A stretch of DNA of 64,000 nt. It comes from Nitrospira lenta (GTDB taxonomy: Bacteria; Nitrospirota; Nitrospiria; Nitrospirales; Nitrospiraceae). Shown here in pieces: positions 53,582 through 61,481 of the stretch. The DNA lies in assembly GCA_945865525.1 (NCBI GenBank), contig CAMBDY010000005.1:35586-99585 (forward strand), given 5' to 3'. Each line of letters opens with the position of its first letter. Within the stretch, counting starts at the first letter, position 1. The position numbers were made by a program, and so were the translations under genes. The notes beneath the pieces are model-generated. The model was given only the letters and a program-made list of their open reading frames with translations. It searched no databases and had not been told where the DNA came from.

Positions 53582-53662
53582 GGGATACCTCCTTAATGCA
53601 TTCCAAAAAAGACTGACCGTGATCCCTGCAAGCTTAACGCAACACCAAGCGGCCCTCAGGGC

Positions 53663-53785
53663 CTACTTCCGGAACAAATACCAGAAGTCTAATCCCTGCG
53701 AATCCATCAAAAAATGGTCAACTGCCGTGAAATAGGCAATGCAAATCACTAGCGATACGGCGACGTAGACAATTGTCTGGCCCAT
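53663..53785 (-). CDS. 40-residue single-helix membrane protein A (bd-like oxidase cluster)
   Basis: New small-gene call. A GAGGAGGG ribosome site precedes ATG 53785. The product has one predicted transmembrane helix at about residues 4-21 (IVYVAVSLVICIAYFTAV), then an amphipathic, aromatic tail ending WYLFRK. It lies 81 bases upstream of bd-like subunit 1, in the same direction. Size and position recall the tiny CydX/CcoQ-type subunits of other oxidases, but there is no clear sequence match, so a subunit role is inference. Confidence 0.72.
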   Translation of the reverse strand: MGQTIVYVAVSLVICIAYFTAVDHFLMDSQGLDFWYLFRK

Positions 53786-53846
53786 CAGACACCCTCCTCA
53801 CAACTTGCAGACGTTCAGAAAATCACCGAAATATCGCAGCGCTCAT

Positions 53847-53969
53847 TTAACAGGGGCACTGAATTCCTGAAAACCAATAAAAAAACCACAACCCCATCGC
53901 ACACGTAATATAAAAAATCATCTTGCCGATATTGACCTTAAGCTCGCTGTCCACCTCTGCGGTTGCCAT
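53847..53969 (-). CDS. 40-residue single-helix membrane protein B (bd-like oxidase cluster)
   Basis: New small-gene call. A strong GGAGGAGGAG site precedes ATG 53969. The N-terminus is charged (EVDSELKVNIGK), then one aromatic transmembrane helix at about 14-34 (MIFYITCAMGLWFFYWF), ending with CPC. It is exactly the same length as protein A and lies 61 bases upstream of it. It is probably the first gene of the bd-like oxidase 1 operon. The terminal cysteines could bind metal or a lipid; this is not provable here. Confidence 0.72.
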   Translation of the reverse strand: MATAEVDSELKVNIGKMIFYITCAMGLWFFYWFSGIQCPC

Positions 53970-54024
53970 CGTCTCTCCTCCTCCGGATGGAAAAATAACT
54001 ACCTAAATCGTATCAGCGAATTTC

Positions 54025-54054
54025 TTGACACGCGGACGGTCATAATGTTATTCA
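54025..54054 (+). promoter_or_regulatory. Promoter for the 34-residue membrane protein gene
   Basis: Perfect TTGACA (54025-54030) and an extended -10 TGt-TATTCA (54046-54054), spacer 18. It points right, into the small plus-strand gene, and lies within the upstream region of the bd-like oxidase 1 operon on the other strand. Confidence 0.5.
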
Positions 54055-54091
54055 AAATTATGTTTCGCACACGAATCATTAGAGGAAATCA

Positions 54092-54196
54092 ATGATTAAG
54101 AACTCAAAAGTATTCGATATTATAGTTTTGGCCGGAATGGTTGTCAATATAATTTTGGCCGTGTTTCTCATTCTCTACTACTTTGATTTCTTGTAG
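54092..54196 (+). CDS. 34-residue AT-rich single-helix membrane protein
   Basis: New small-gene call. AGAGGA lies 7 bases before ATG 54092. The product has a basic N-terminus (MIKNSK), then an almost continuous hydrophobic helix (about 8-30) and ends YYFDFL. The sequence is clearly richer in A/T than its neighbours. It is the only plus-strand gene between 35 and 64 kb and has its own promoter. It may be an oxidase-associated peptide or a toxin-like small membrane protein; no antitoxin RNA is identified. Confidence 0.6.
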   Translation: MIKNSKVFDIIVLAGMVVNIILAVFLILYYFDFL

Positions 54197-54227
54197 ATTT
54201 TCAGGAAACTCGTCTTTAATTGCTCTC

Positions 54228-55106
54228 TCATTGTGCTCCTGAAACCGCGCAGCGAAACCCGATTGTTTCATCGCGAAAGTCGGGGACCATTTTACTCCGA
54301 CTGGTGATGCGAATATCCGCTCCCGTTGTCGCATACCCCCCTCCGCGCAACACCCGATAGGTGCCGAAATCAGGGCCCTGCGGGTTTTGTTCGGAAGCTT
54401 CCGTAAAATAACTTTCGGCGTACCAGTCGGCTACCCACTCCATCACATTTCCTGCACCGTCCATGACACCGTAGGGGCTTTTATCAGTCAGGACAGCGCC
54501 GACGGTGGCGGTGACGTCATGCCCATCCTGCACCCTAGCCCAATTTGCTCCATTGGGCTGCTCCACGTCGCCCCAGGGCCAAAGACGACCATCCGTCCCT
54601 CGCATCGCCTTCTCCCACTGCGCCTCAGTGGGAAGCCGCCGTCCCTTCCACTGACAATAGGCCTCCGCATCCTCCCATGACACATACACCACAGGCTGAT
54701 TGAGACTGCGCATCCGGCTCATATTCTTGACGTAACGGGAAGGGGGACCAGACTTGCGATGGCCTGTCGCATCGACAAATTGCTGGTACTGAAAATTGGT
54801 CACCTCGTACCGATCAATCGCAAAGGCGTCGAGTAGCAATGTACGCTGCGGCCGCTCATCGAATCCGCCATGGCTGGTCCCACGGATGAAGGCGCCTACC
54901 GGAATCGAGACCAGCTCTTCCTGGACCGGCTCATCGCGAGTACCCTGAGCAGGATCAACCGGTACCAACGGAGGCACATCAGAAGAATCGCGGGGAGAAT
55001 CTTCAAACGGAGTCAACGTGGTACCGCGGATGATCCCCATAATGGGGAGCGCAGCAAAGGCGAGGACGGCAAGAAGAAATAAGACTTTGAATTTCGTTTC
55101 GAGCAT
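54228..55106 (-). CDS. Membrane-anchored FGE/SUMF-fold protein 1
   Basis: 292 residues. An N-terminal anchor (KVLFLLAVLAFAALPIMGI), a Pro/Asp-rich linker, then a formylglycine-generating-enzyme-type domain (SIPVGAFIRGTS, AEAYCQWKGRRLPTEAQWEKAMRG, YGVMDGAGNVMEWVADW, RVLRGGGY, IGFRCAVSG). The catalytic Cys pair of true FGE, normally after the RGGS segment, is absent, so it probably does not make formylglycine. The frame opens at 55187, but ATG 55106, just after the stop of its paralogue, is the start. No sulfatase gene is nearby. Confidence 0.82.
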   Translation of the reverse strand: MLETKFKVLFLLAVLAFAALPIMGIIRGTTLTPFEDSPRDSSDVPPLVPVDPAQGTRDEPVQEELVSIPVGAFIRGTSHGGFDERPQRTLLLDAFAIDRYEVTNFQYQQFVDATGHRKSGPPSRYVKNMSRMRSLNQPVVYVSWEDAEAYCQWKGRRLPTEAQWEKAMRGTDGRLWPWGDVEQPNGANWARVQDGHDVTATVGAVLTDKSPYGVMDGAGNVMEWVADWYAESYFTEASEQNPQGPDFGTYRVLRGGGYATTGADIRITSRSKMVPDFRDETIGFRCAVSGAQ

Positions 55107-55111
55107 GTCTG

Positions 55112-56038
55112 TTAGGGCGCCGCGAGGCTGCCGCCAGCCTCCATATCGCTGGCACAACGGAACCCGATGGTAATATCGGTCCGCCAATGTTTCGCGGTGA
55201 ATCGTTTGGAGAGCCGCGCGTTATGCTCGGTCTCTCGCCAGGATCCTCCCCGCACGACCTTCAAATCCTCCGCAGCCTCAGGCCCCTTCGGATCACGATA
55301 GGGCGCTTTCTGGTAATAGTCCTCGCTATACGAATCCGCAACCCATTCCGCGACATTCCCGGTCATGTCATAGATGCCATACGGGCTTCGCCCGGACTCG
55401 AAGGATCCGGGAGGGGCGAGATACCGATACCCGTCTTCACTCCCGTCCACATTGGCATTGGCGCGGCCACTGACAAAGGTGTCACCCCAGGCATACTTCC
55501 GTTTTCCCTCCCCACGGCCGGCCTTTTCCCATTCTGCTTCCGTCGGAAGACGCTTGCCAGCCCACTTACAATAGGCCCCCGCCTCATCCCAGGTGACGCT
55601 CATTGCCACGAACTCTGGCTTCAGTAACTTGGATTGATCATCTTCAAAGACTTCGATCTTGGGTAACGGCCGCTTGGTCATCTTGGCAAACCGGGCATAT
55701 TCCTCCTGCGAGACCTCTTTCTTGTCGAGATAAAAGGCCGTGAGAAATATCTGCCGCTCCGGCGCTTCGTCCGGATCCCCATCCTTGCTGCCCATGATAA
55801 AAGGCCCTTCAGGAACCTGTACCATCTCGCGGCCCTCATCACCGATTCTTGTTTTGTACATGGAGTAATCCTGTGACGAGACGCTGTTGGGCGCAGAACG
55901 AACCTCGGTCTTGATCGATACGACCAGTTCTTTCATTTTTTTCGCTTTGTACGACTCATAGACCAGCAGGCCGATCATCAAAAAGAATGATGCAAAAACG
56001 AACACGATTGAGCCGATGAGGACCTTCTTATTTTCCAT
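55112..56038 (-). CDS. Membrane-anchored FGE/SUMF-fold protein 2
   Basis: 308 residues, paralogue and immediate upstream neighbour of FGE-fold protein 1. N-terminal helix (about 6-27), linker, then the domain with VPEGPFIMGSKDGDPDEAPE, GAYCKWAGKRLPTEAEWEKA, YGIYDMTGNVAEWVADSY, VVRGGSWRE and IGFRCASD. The active-site cysteines of FGE are missing here as well. It stops 5 bases before the next start, so the pair is co-translated. Other non-catalytic members of this fold (NirV type) accompany respiratory enzymes, which would fit this setting. Confidence 0.84.
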   Translation of the reverse strand: MENKKVLIGSIVFVFASFFLMIGLLVYESYKAKKMKELVVSIKTEVRSAPNSVSSQDYSMYKTRIGDEGREMVQVPEGPFIMGSKDGDPDEAPERQIFLTAFYLDKKEVSQEEYARFAKMTKRPLPKIEVFEDDQSKLLKPEFVAMSVTWDEAGAYCKWAGKRLPTEAEWEKAGRGEGKRKYAWGDTFVSGRANANVDGSEDGYRYLAPPGSFESGRSPYGIYDMTGNVAEWVADSYSEDYYQKAPYRDPKGPEAAEDLKVVRGGSWRETEHNARLSKRFTAKHWRTDITIGFRCASDMEAGGSLAAP

Positions 56039-56044
56039 CGCGTC

Positions 56045-56443
56045 TCAGGCTCCTTCAATTGTACGTGACACGGAAGAATCAGCCGGTTCGGATGCGGCCC
56101 TCTTAGCCGCGCGCAAATCCAGCAACATCGAAATCTGCACTCCAAGAAATCCCCCCATGGCAGCGCCGGCGCCGGCGCCCACCGATATTCGCTCCAGCCC
56201 CCCAATGAACCAAGCCAACAGCCCTCCCAGCACCGTGCCCACCAAAATACTCGCGAGGAAACGTCGGCCACCCATAAAGCCGATAACCCCGCCGAGTAGG
56301 AGCCCTGCCCCGCTCGCAACCGGCAGAATGCCGCCGCCCATGATGACCCCGATGAGCGTGCCGACGGTTCCCATCACGGCTACGCCGAACAGGATATCGG
56401 GCACCTGCATCGACCAATCTTGTTCCGTACCGGACACGGTCAT
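56045..56443 (-). CDS. Gly-rich membrane protein, 132 residues
   Basis: Three to four hydrophobic segments rich in Gly ([49 protein letters not shown]), then a Ser/Glu tail. No family recognised; glycine-zipper packing is likely. It starts 20 bases after the DUF3047 gene and ends 6 bases before FGE-fold protein 2, so it belongs to the same operon. Confidence 0.72.
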   Translation of the reverse strand: MTVSGTEQDWSMQVPDILFGVAVMGTVGTLIGVIMGGGILPVASGAGLLLGGVIGFMGGRRFLASILVGTVLGGLLAWFIGGLERISVGAGAGAAMGGFLGVQISMLLDLRAAKRAASEPADSSVSRTIEGA

Positions 56444-56463
56444 ACTAACTGAACTCCCTGATT

Positions 56464-57120
56464 CTAGCGTCCTGCACTGGCCACCAGCGAACCAAAATCG
56501 ATTTCAACGCCGGGTCCGGCGATGATCGAAATACCCCAGGCCTTGTCAGCCGGTTCATGCTTGTGGATCCGCTTGAAGTCTTCATAGACGTTAACGCGTT
56601 CTTCAACCCATTGCCCGACATCCTTCGTGCCGCTCTGAACTACGATCTCTGCGCCGCTGAACATGCCCCCCTCGCTCAGTACCCCCTCGGACTTCGTGGC
56701 GCTCCAGATATACTTCGTAAAAACGGGAATGAACATCAAATCCGTATCCAGGGAGGCATAGATCGCCGCAATTGGCTCTGCTCCTGCCGCAACCTTATTC
56801 AATCGCCAGCGCCAGGTAAGAACGGGGAAGGCTTTCGGATCCCAATCGATCTTCTTTTTCTTGATCCGCTGCCCCGCATCCTTCGCCACCAGAAAACTCA
56901 CGCCGTTTTCGGTCTGGATCTTATAGGCATCACGCCCTTTGGAATGACTTCGTTGATTCTCATGGTCCCAATTCAATGGGAACCCGTCCGGGTCTTTCGC
57001 CTGAAAATCCTCCAAGACCAAAGATGGATTTTGCGCCGAGACTGCACCCTGCATCATAAAACTGCCACAAAACACCAGCCCAACTGCAAGATATCTCCAG
57101 ATCATTACCCCTCGATTCAT
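56464..57120 (-). CDS. DUF3047 exported protein
   Basis: 218 residues with a signal peptide (to about VSAQN) and a single DUF3047 domain: [50 protein letters not shown] and the late [17 protein letters not shown]. It is probably a beta-sandwich that binds a carbohydrate or other small ligand. The function is unknown. It lies 19 bases downstream of bd-like subunit 2 and upstream of the Gly-rich membrane protein. Confidence 0.85.
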   Translation of the reverse strand: MNRGVMIWRYLAVGLVFCGSFMMQGAVSAQNPSLVLEDFQAKDPDGFPLNWDHENQRSHSKGRDAYKIQTENGVSFLVAKDAGQRIKKKKIDWDPKAFPVLTWRWRLNKVAAGAEPIAAIYASLDTDLMFIPVFTKYIWSATKSEGVLSEGGMFSGAEIVVQSGTKDVGQWVEERVNVYEDFKRIHKHEPADKAWGISIIAGPGVEIDFGSLVASAGR

Positions 57121-57139
57121 ACGCCAACCCTTTCCCTGT

Positions 57140-59005
57140 TCAGGCTTCTTGCGACGACGACGGAGCCAGGACCGGCGAAGCCCCCTCGACTAATTCTTCC
57201 CCCATCACCGGCAGCTGATCGCGCTGACACATCCAAAAAAGGCCAAAAACCGCTCCCCAGAACACCACCATGTTGAGCGTGACCATCTTTGCCGCAAAGG
57301 CAAAGTCTGGCGTAAAGGCCCAGGGCGAGACATCGGCCATCACCTCACTCACATGCCAGGCCAGTCGCCCGGACGAACGGATATAGCCCATGAGCCCCAT
57401 GACCCAGGAGAAGGCGGCAGCCAATCCGAAGAGGCCCACCATACCCCTGACAGAAATCTTCCCCCATTGGACCGGCCCATGAACAAGCGCTCCCTTGAGC
57501 ATCATACGATTGATCACCAGCCCGACCACCAGCACCGTCAAGGTAGTGGCAGCTTGCGGCGACGATAGTCCGACGCGGAGCTTCGCCGGCAAATAGAAGC
57601 CATAGACCGACAGGTAAATGATATTGATCGCGCCAAGCAGGAACAAAGCCCCAAGGAGAAGATTCCCCCGCTTGATCCAGGATATGACCATCGTGCGATT
57701 AGCGCGTCGGTAATAGATAAAACTCAGGGTGGTCACGAGAATCAAAATATTGACCGCGCCGTTCTTGGCCGACATCACGCCATAATTGCCGACCACAGGA
57801 TGCGATGAACCGCCCATCGCCTTCACTTCACTGCCCGACATCATGACCGTATGTGGCGTCAGCCAAATGAACAAGGCCAGCATCAGCACCGCCAGCAACG
57901 ACTGATAGTAGGGCTGATACCGTCCCCCGCCGCGAAGGCGCGCCATACTCTGCCAGAGATAATAGTTCACCCCCAAAAACAGGGCGCCGATCAAGAGGGC
58001 CTGCACCACGAAAAGCCACGTAAGTAGGCCGCCCATCATCGTCACACCCATGCTCTGGCTGAAGGCATAGACCGATCGCATCAACCAATAGCCGGCAAAG
58101 GGCATCGGCAAGAGCGCACAGACGGTGACAAACAAAAATACATAGCCCACCCAGTCGAAATAGGCCCGCTCTTCGGCCGTCTTACTCGTCAAGAAACGAT
58201 AGCAGGCATACGCTAGGACCACCGCGCCGCCGGACATGATATCAGCCAGAAATCGATGGACGTTTAAGGGATTCCAGAGGGCCGAATGGAGCAAATGCCA
58301 TGCGTTCCCCAAAAATCGCCCCTGGGCGTCGACACCGGCTGGCGCCATCATGAAGGCCGACCAGGAATTGGCCAGAAACAACAGGACGGCTCCGAACAGA
58401 TTGGTCAAGACGCCGAGCGATGCATGCAGCCACTTCAATGATGCCTCGGCCAACCGGTTCCAGCTGTAATAATAAAGGATGAGCAGGAGCGATTCCCCGA
58501 CAAACACAATCGCATACAGCGGCATAAAGGACTTGAACGTCCCGCCCATGTACTTCATGAAGCTGGGGTAGAACCAGATAAACATCCCCAACATGAGACT
58601 CCCGACCACCGCGGTCACAGACAGGGCAAGCAGCGCCACTTTCGCTAAGTCCCGCGCGAGGCCATCATAGCGAAGCGCCAGCGCGGGCTTTCTGCTGCTG
58701 AGCCCTAAAAACTCCAACAGGACACAAAAAATCGGCAGCGCAAGGACGAATCCACCAAAATAGGTATGCTGCTGCGTAACGAACCACACCAGCAATCGGC
58801 TATCGAGCGACCCGATGCGCGAATAGACGGTCTCTTGCGGAGAAGGGGCAAGAGGCCCTTGGGGAGTGCCAGGCGTCTTAAAATACAGATCGGTGCTCTC
58901 CTCGGCAAAAGCAGCACTCTGAAGGCCCCAGTCAATCCACGCGGTGGCCAATACCACCAACAGGAGAAGAGGAAACCAAACCATTCCGTATGTGCTCTTC
59001 TTCAT
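57140..59005 (-). CDS. Cytochrome bd-like oxidase subunit 2 (paralogue)
   Basis: 621 residues; same plan as bd-like subunit 1: a signal-like helix, a shorter periplasmic N-terminal stretch, then about 14 helices. Shared segments include QQHTYFGGFVLALPIFC, FLANSWSAFMMAPAGVD, ALWNPLNVHR and AMGGSSHPVVGNYGVMSAKN. Membrane His residues match subunit 1 at the ones checked by eye. The open frame begins at 59134, but MKKSTYG at 59005, 10 bases after the upstream gene's stop, is the start. It has no cytochrome c genes directly downstream, unlike subunit 1. Confidence 0.87.
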   Translation of the reverse strand: MKKSTYGMVWFPLLLLVVLATAWIDWGLQSAAFAEESTDLYFKTPGTPQGPLAPSPQETVYSRIGSLDSRLLVWFVTQQHTYFGGFVLALPIFCVLLEFLGLSSRKPALALRYDGLARDLAKVALLALSVTAVVGSLMLGMFIWFYPSFMKYMGGTFKSFMPLYAIVFVGESLLLILYYYSWNRLAEASLKWLHASLGVLTNLFGAVLLFLANSWSAFMMAPAGVDAQGRFLGNAWHLLHSALWNPLNVHRFLADIMSGGAVVLAYACYRFLTSKTAEERAYFDWVGYVFLFVTVCALLPMPFAGYWLMRSVYAFSQSMGVTMMGGLLTWLFVVQALLIGALFLGVNYYLWQSMARLRGGGRYQPYYQSLLAVLMLALFIWLTPHTVMMSGSEVKAMGGSSHPVVGNYGVMSAKNGAVNILILVTTLSFIYYRRANRTMVISWIKRGNLLLGALFLLGAINIIYLSVYGFYLPAKLRVGLSSPQAATTLTVLVVGLVINRMMLKGALVHGPVQWGKISVRGMVGLFGLAAAFSWVMGLMGYIRSSGRLAWHVSEVMADVSPWAFTPDFAFAAKMVTLNMVVFWGAVFGLFWMCQRDQLPVMGEELVEGASPVLAPSSSQEA

Positions 59006-59015
59006 ATCCACAGAC

Positions 59016-60065
59016 TTACACCTTTGAATCGGCCGCCAAGGAGACACCAGCCCCGGATGACTTGCCGAGGATTCCCATGACAAAGGGACACCGGAGCAAG
59101 GCGCTCGATATCGTCTGACCCTGCTGCTCTTCAATCTGCCGCCGAAACCCGAGATAGTAACAATACAGAGCCATCATGCCGGTCACGAGCCCGCCACTGA
59201 CCATCGCGTAGACAGTCGAAATGCCCGGCTGCCTCAAGAGAAATAACACAAACCCCGCCACCACCAAATAGTAGGTCGCAGCAAAGGCTAATCCCGGCCA
59301 CCACCAATATTTGAGCAGTTCGCCTGCCTCCGTCTGGAACAGTCCCTGAAGCCATGACGAATTGGGGCGAAGCCCGCCAAAATAGGCACAGAGAGAAACC
59401 AGCCCCCCCAACACCGAGACAGAAGCCAACTGCACTAGGGCCGCCCCCTGACTCGCCTCGACGAGGTGTCCCAGCGACGCACCCAACGCCCCAACGACAA
59501 GACCAGCTGCGACCCACGGGGCCAGCTCCACAGCGTGACTACCAACCAGTGTACGGAGCGCCCGCCCATCGGGAAATGTCGGAAAAGGACGGCCGAGGAG
59601 GGCCACTTTCCTCACATGCCCGATCTCAAACGCGTCGCGCGCCACAGCCGTACAGGAGATGATGATGGCCATCATGGCCGGCCCATCCGGATGCTGGAGA
59701 TAGCCATAGCCGACTAGCCAGAGCAACGCCAAAACCAGCAAGGACAACTGCACGCCATAGATAAACCCGATCCAACCTCCAAGCCAGAGCAGCAAGCGGC
59801 CCTCATCTTCTCGAAGGATTGTACCCCATCCTGTAGCGCGACCGACGCGATAGGCAAGCAACGAGGTGACCACCGCGACCAGCCCACTGACCACCAAGAG
59901 GACGATCGGTTCGGACAGCGACAAGAACAGCTTGGCCAGCCGATAGACCGCGAAGGCCACCAACCCAGGCACAAACATAACGATCCGCTTCGGCTTACGC
60001 ACCGAGTCTTCCGTGACAGCCAAGCTCAGGCTGGGCAAGACTCGCAATGCCATTCGATGCAACAT
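59016..60065 (-). CDS. Polytopic membrane protein in the bd-like oxidase 2 operon
   Basis: About 350 residues with eight or nine hydrophobic segments; no family recognised. Hydrophilic loops carry FEIGHVRKVALLGRPFPTFPDG and a tail of about 30 residues. The possible start at 60125 would run through an inverted repeat, so ATG 60065 is preferred (60053 also possible). No strong ribosome site is seen for either. It is followed after 10 bases by bd-like subunit 2, and so is a candidate partner subunit of that protein. Confidence 0.7.
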   Translation of the reverse strand: MLHRMALRVLPSLSLAVTEDSVRKPKRIVMFVPGLVAFAVYRLAKLFLSLSEPIVLLVVSGLVAVVTSLLAYRVGRATGWGTILREDEGRLLLWLGGWIGFIYGVQLSLLVLALLWLVGYGYLQHPDGPAMMAIIISCTAVARDAFEIGHVRKVALLGRPFPTFPDGRALRTLVGSHAVELAPWVAAGLVVGALGASLGHLVEASQGAALVQLASVSVLGGLVSLCAYFGGLRPNSSWLQGLFQTEAGELLKYWWWPGLAFAATYYLVVAGFVLFLLRQPGISTVYAMVSGGLVTGMMALYCYYLGFRRQIEEQQGQTISSALLRCPFVMGILGKSSGAGVSLAADSKV

Positions 60066-60087
60066 AATTGGCTCATTACACGTCAAC

Positions 60088-60126
60088 CGTGAAGCGTGAA
60101 AGGAAAGAAGCTCTTCACGTTTCACG
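60088..60126. repeat. Inverted repeat CGTGAAGCGTGAA / TTCACGTTTCACG
   Basis: The arms 60088-60100 and 60114-60126 match at 12 of 13 positions, and each arm is itself a direct repeat of CGTGAA. It lies between the PCP_red gene and the polytopic membrane gene. Confidence 0.6.
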
Positions 60127-60135
60127 TCTTATCTT

Positions 60136-60630
60136 TTACGTCTTCTGGGCGGCCATTCCAAAATAACGCGCCTTCACTTCTTCCATCAGCGCGACGGTGA
60201 TGCGTGTCTCGCCGCGATCTGCCACAGTCCGCTCCAGCTCAATGCGGGCCATGGCACGAACCGGCGCCGGTACCCGCTCCAAGCGACGTTCCGCTTCAGG
60301 TTCCCACTCAATTCGTTCACCGGTCCTCGGTCGAAGCAACGTGTCATAGGCAATCACACGCTCGCCTCTGGTGCGCACATCCTGCTCCACCTCCGCACGA
60401 AATAACGGCGCAAGGTAGGGCGGCATGCGATCCAGCCGATGCAGCGCATCATCGGTCCACATGAGCCGATCGACGAGCCCGCCGGTCTGGCCAGCCGAAA
60501 CATCGATACCGACTTTCAAGCCGCAGCCGCGACATTCCGTTCGAATAAACCACTGGGGCGTCCCATCGTCATAGGACCCCTCTGCAATCCCCTCTGTATG
60601 CATCCAGCGACCACAGCCGCAGGTCAGCAT
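60136..60630 (-). CDS. Zinc-ribbon protein with two PCP_red domains
   Basis: 164 residues. N-terminal zinc-ribbon-like cysteines (CGC at about 4-6, then CRGCG near 33-37) are followed by two tandem copies of the small helical domain found at the end of protochlorophyllide reductase ChlB/BchB. The copies begin WTDDALHRLDRMPPYLAP and WEPEAERRLERVPAPVRA; the second ends with the typical GETRITVALMEEVKARYF. No photosynthesis gene is present, so the domain must serve something else, perhaps an Fe-S or redox protein. It lies in the bd-like oxidase 2 gene series. Confidence 0.8.
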   Translation of the reverse strand: MLTCGCGRWMHTEGIAEGSYDDGTPQWFIRTECRGCGLKVGIDVSAGQTGGLVDRLMWTDDALHRLDRMPPYLAPLFRAEVEQDVRTRGERVIAYDTLLRPRTGERIEWEPEAERRLERVPAPVRAMARIELERTVADRGETRITVALMEEVKARYFGMAAQKT

Positions 60631-60648
60631 GGGTGAACCTCGTGGTCA

Positions 60649-60718
60649 GTGCGGCGTGATGGGGGATAGGCTTCAAACTCTGTATCCATCAGCAATCCCC
60701 GTACGTCACGCTCATCAC
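60649..60718. repeat. Imperfect inverted repeat upstream of the PCP_red gene
   Basis: GTGCGGCGTGATGGGGGAT (60649-60667) pairs with gaps to the reverse complement of 60695-60718. It fills most of the 109-base gap between the DUF420-like gene and the PCP_red gene. Confidence 0.4.
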
Positions 60719-60739
60719 ACATCACAGATGACCCATTAC

Positions 60740-61456
60740 TTATCCGATTTTTCCCGGATACAAAATATAGAGCATCGTGTACGTCGTGGTGCCGGTCACA
60801 AAAAGGACGCAATAAACGATCATCGTGAACAGGCCAAGCGCCCGGTGGCGACGCGCCCCGTTCGGCCAGATCCGCTGAATCGTCATCTCGACCGAGAACA
60901 CAATGGCGATCAGCAGCAACAGGCTCAGATAGACTTCGAATTTCCGTATCGAGAAACCGGCGGTCGCAACGCGCGAGAAGAACAAGAGCATCACCAGGGC
61001 GGTCAGGCTGCCAAAAACCAGCCCGATTTTCCTCCAAGTCGTCAGCAATAGGGCTTCCTTAAGCGATCTGGCTCCATCGACGACTTGTTGAGCGCGGAAG
61101 CCCAGCACAATCATGTAGATCGCCATGATCAATCCAAGAATGACCAACACGATGTGCACCGTAAGAACGGGAATAAAGACATAATCGTAGAGAGCCTGTG
61201 ACCCGCCAAAGCCTTCCTTCCCCTCAAAGGCCAACACGCCTAATTGGCGAAACAAATAATAGCTCATGAAAAAAGCCACCATAGCGATCATCCCACCCAG
61301 CATCACCCAACGGTGGACATCAGCTCGGTGTCTCCGTGCCTGGATCCAGCCGATCACGAAGAGCCCTGTAAAAAATGTCGCCATGAGCTGACTCATGTCC
61401 GCCCCGACTGTGGCATGGGTACCCAAAAAACCAGGCTGCTTCAACCATTCAAGCAT
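60740..61456 (-). CDS. DUF420-like membrane protein
   Basis: 238 residues with about six transmembrane helices. It resembles DUF420 (CtaM/YozB), which in other bacteria assists assembly of haem-copper oxidase: HRWVMLGGMIAMVAFFMSYY with helix-borne His, a second HIVLVILG segment and the late HRALGLFTMIVYCVLFVTG followed by YTMLY. The membrane His residues could bind haem or copper. Its place among bd-like oxidase genes fits an assembly role, but that is inference. 109 bases separate it from the PCP_red gene downstream. Confidence 0.75.
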   Translation of the reverse strand: MLEWLKQPGFLGTHATVGADMSQLMATFFTGLFVIGWIQARRHRADVHRWVMLGGMIAMVAFFMSYYLFRQLGVLAFEGKEGFGGSQALYDYVFIPVLTVHIVLVILGLIMAIYMIVLGFRAQQVVDGARSLKEALLLTTWRKIGLVFGSLTALVMLLFFSRVATAGFSIRKFEVYLSLLLLIAIVFSVEMTIQRIWPNGARRHRALGLFTMIVYCVLFVTGTTTYTMLYILYPGKIG

Positions 61457-61481
61457 AGGACTCCTTGCCGCACATTCGCCG

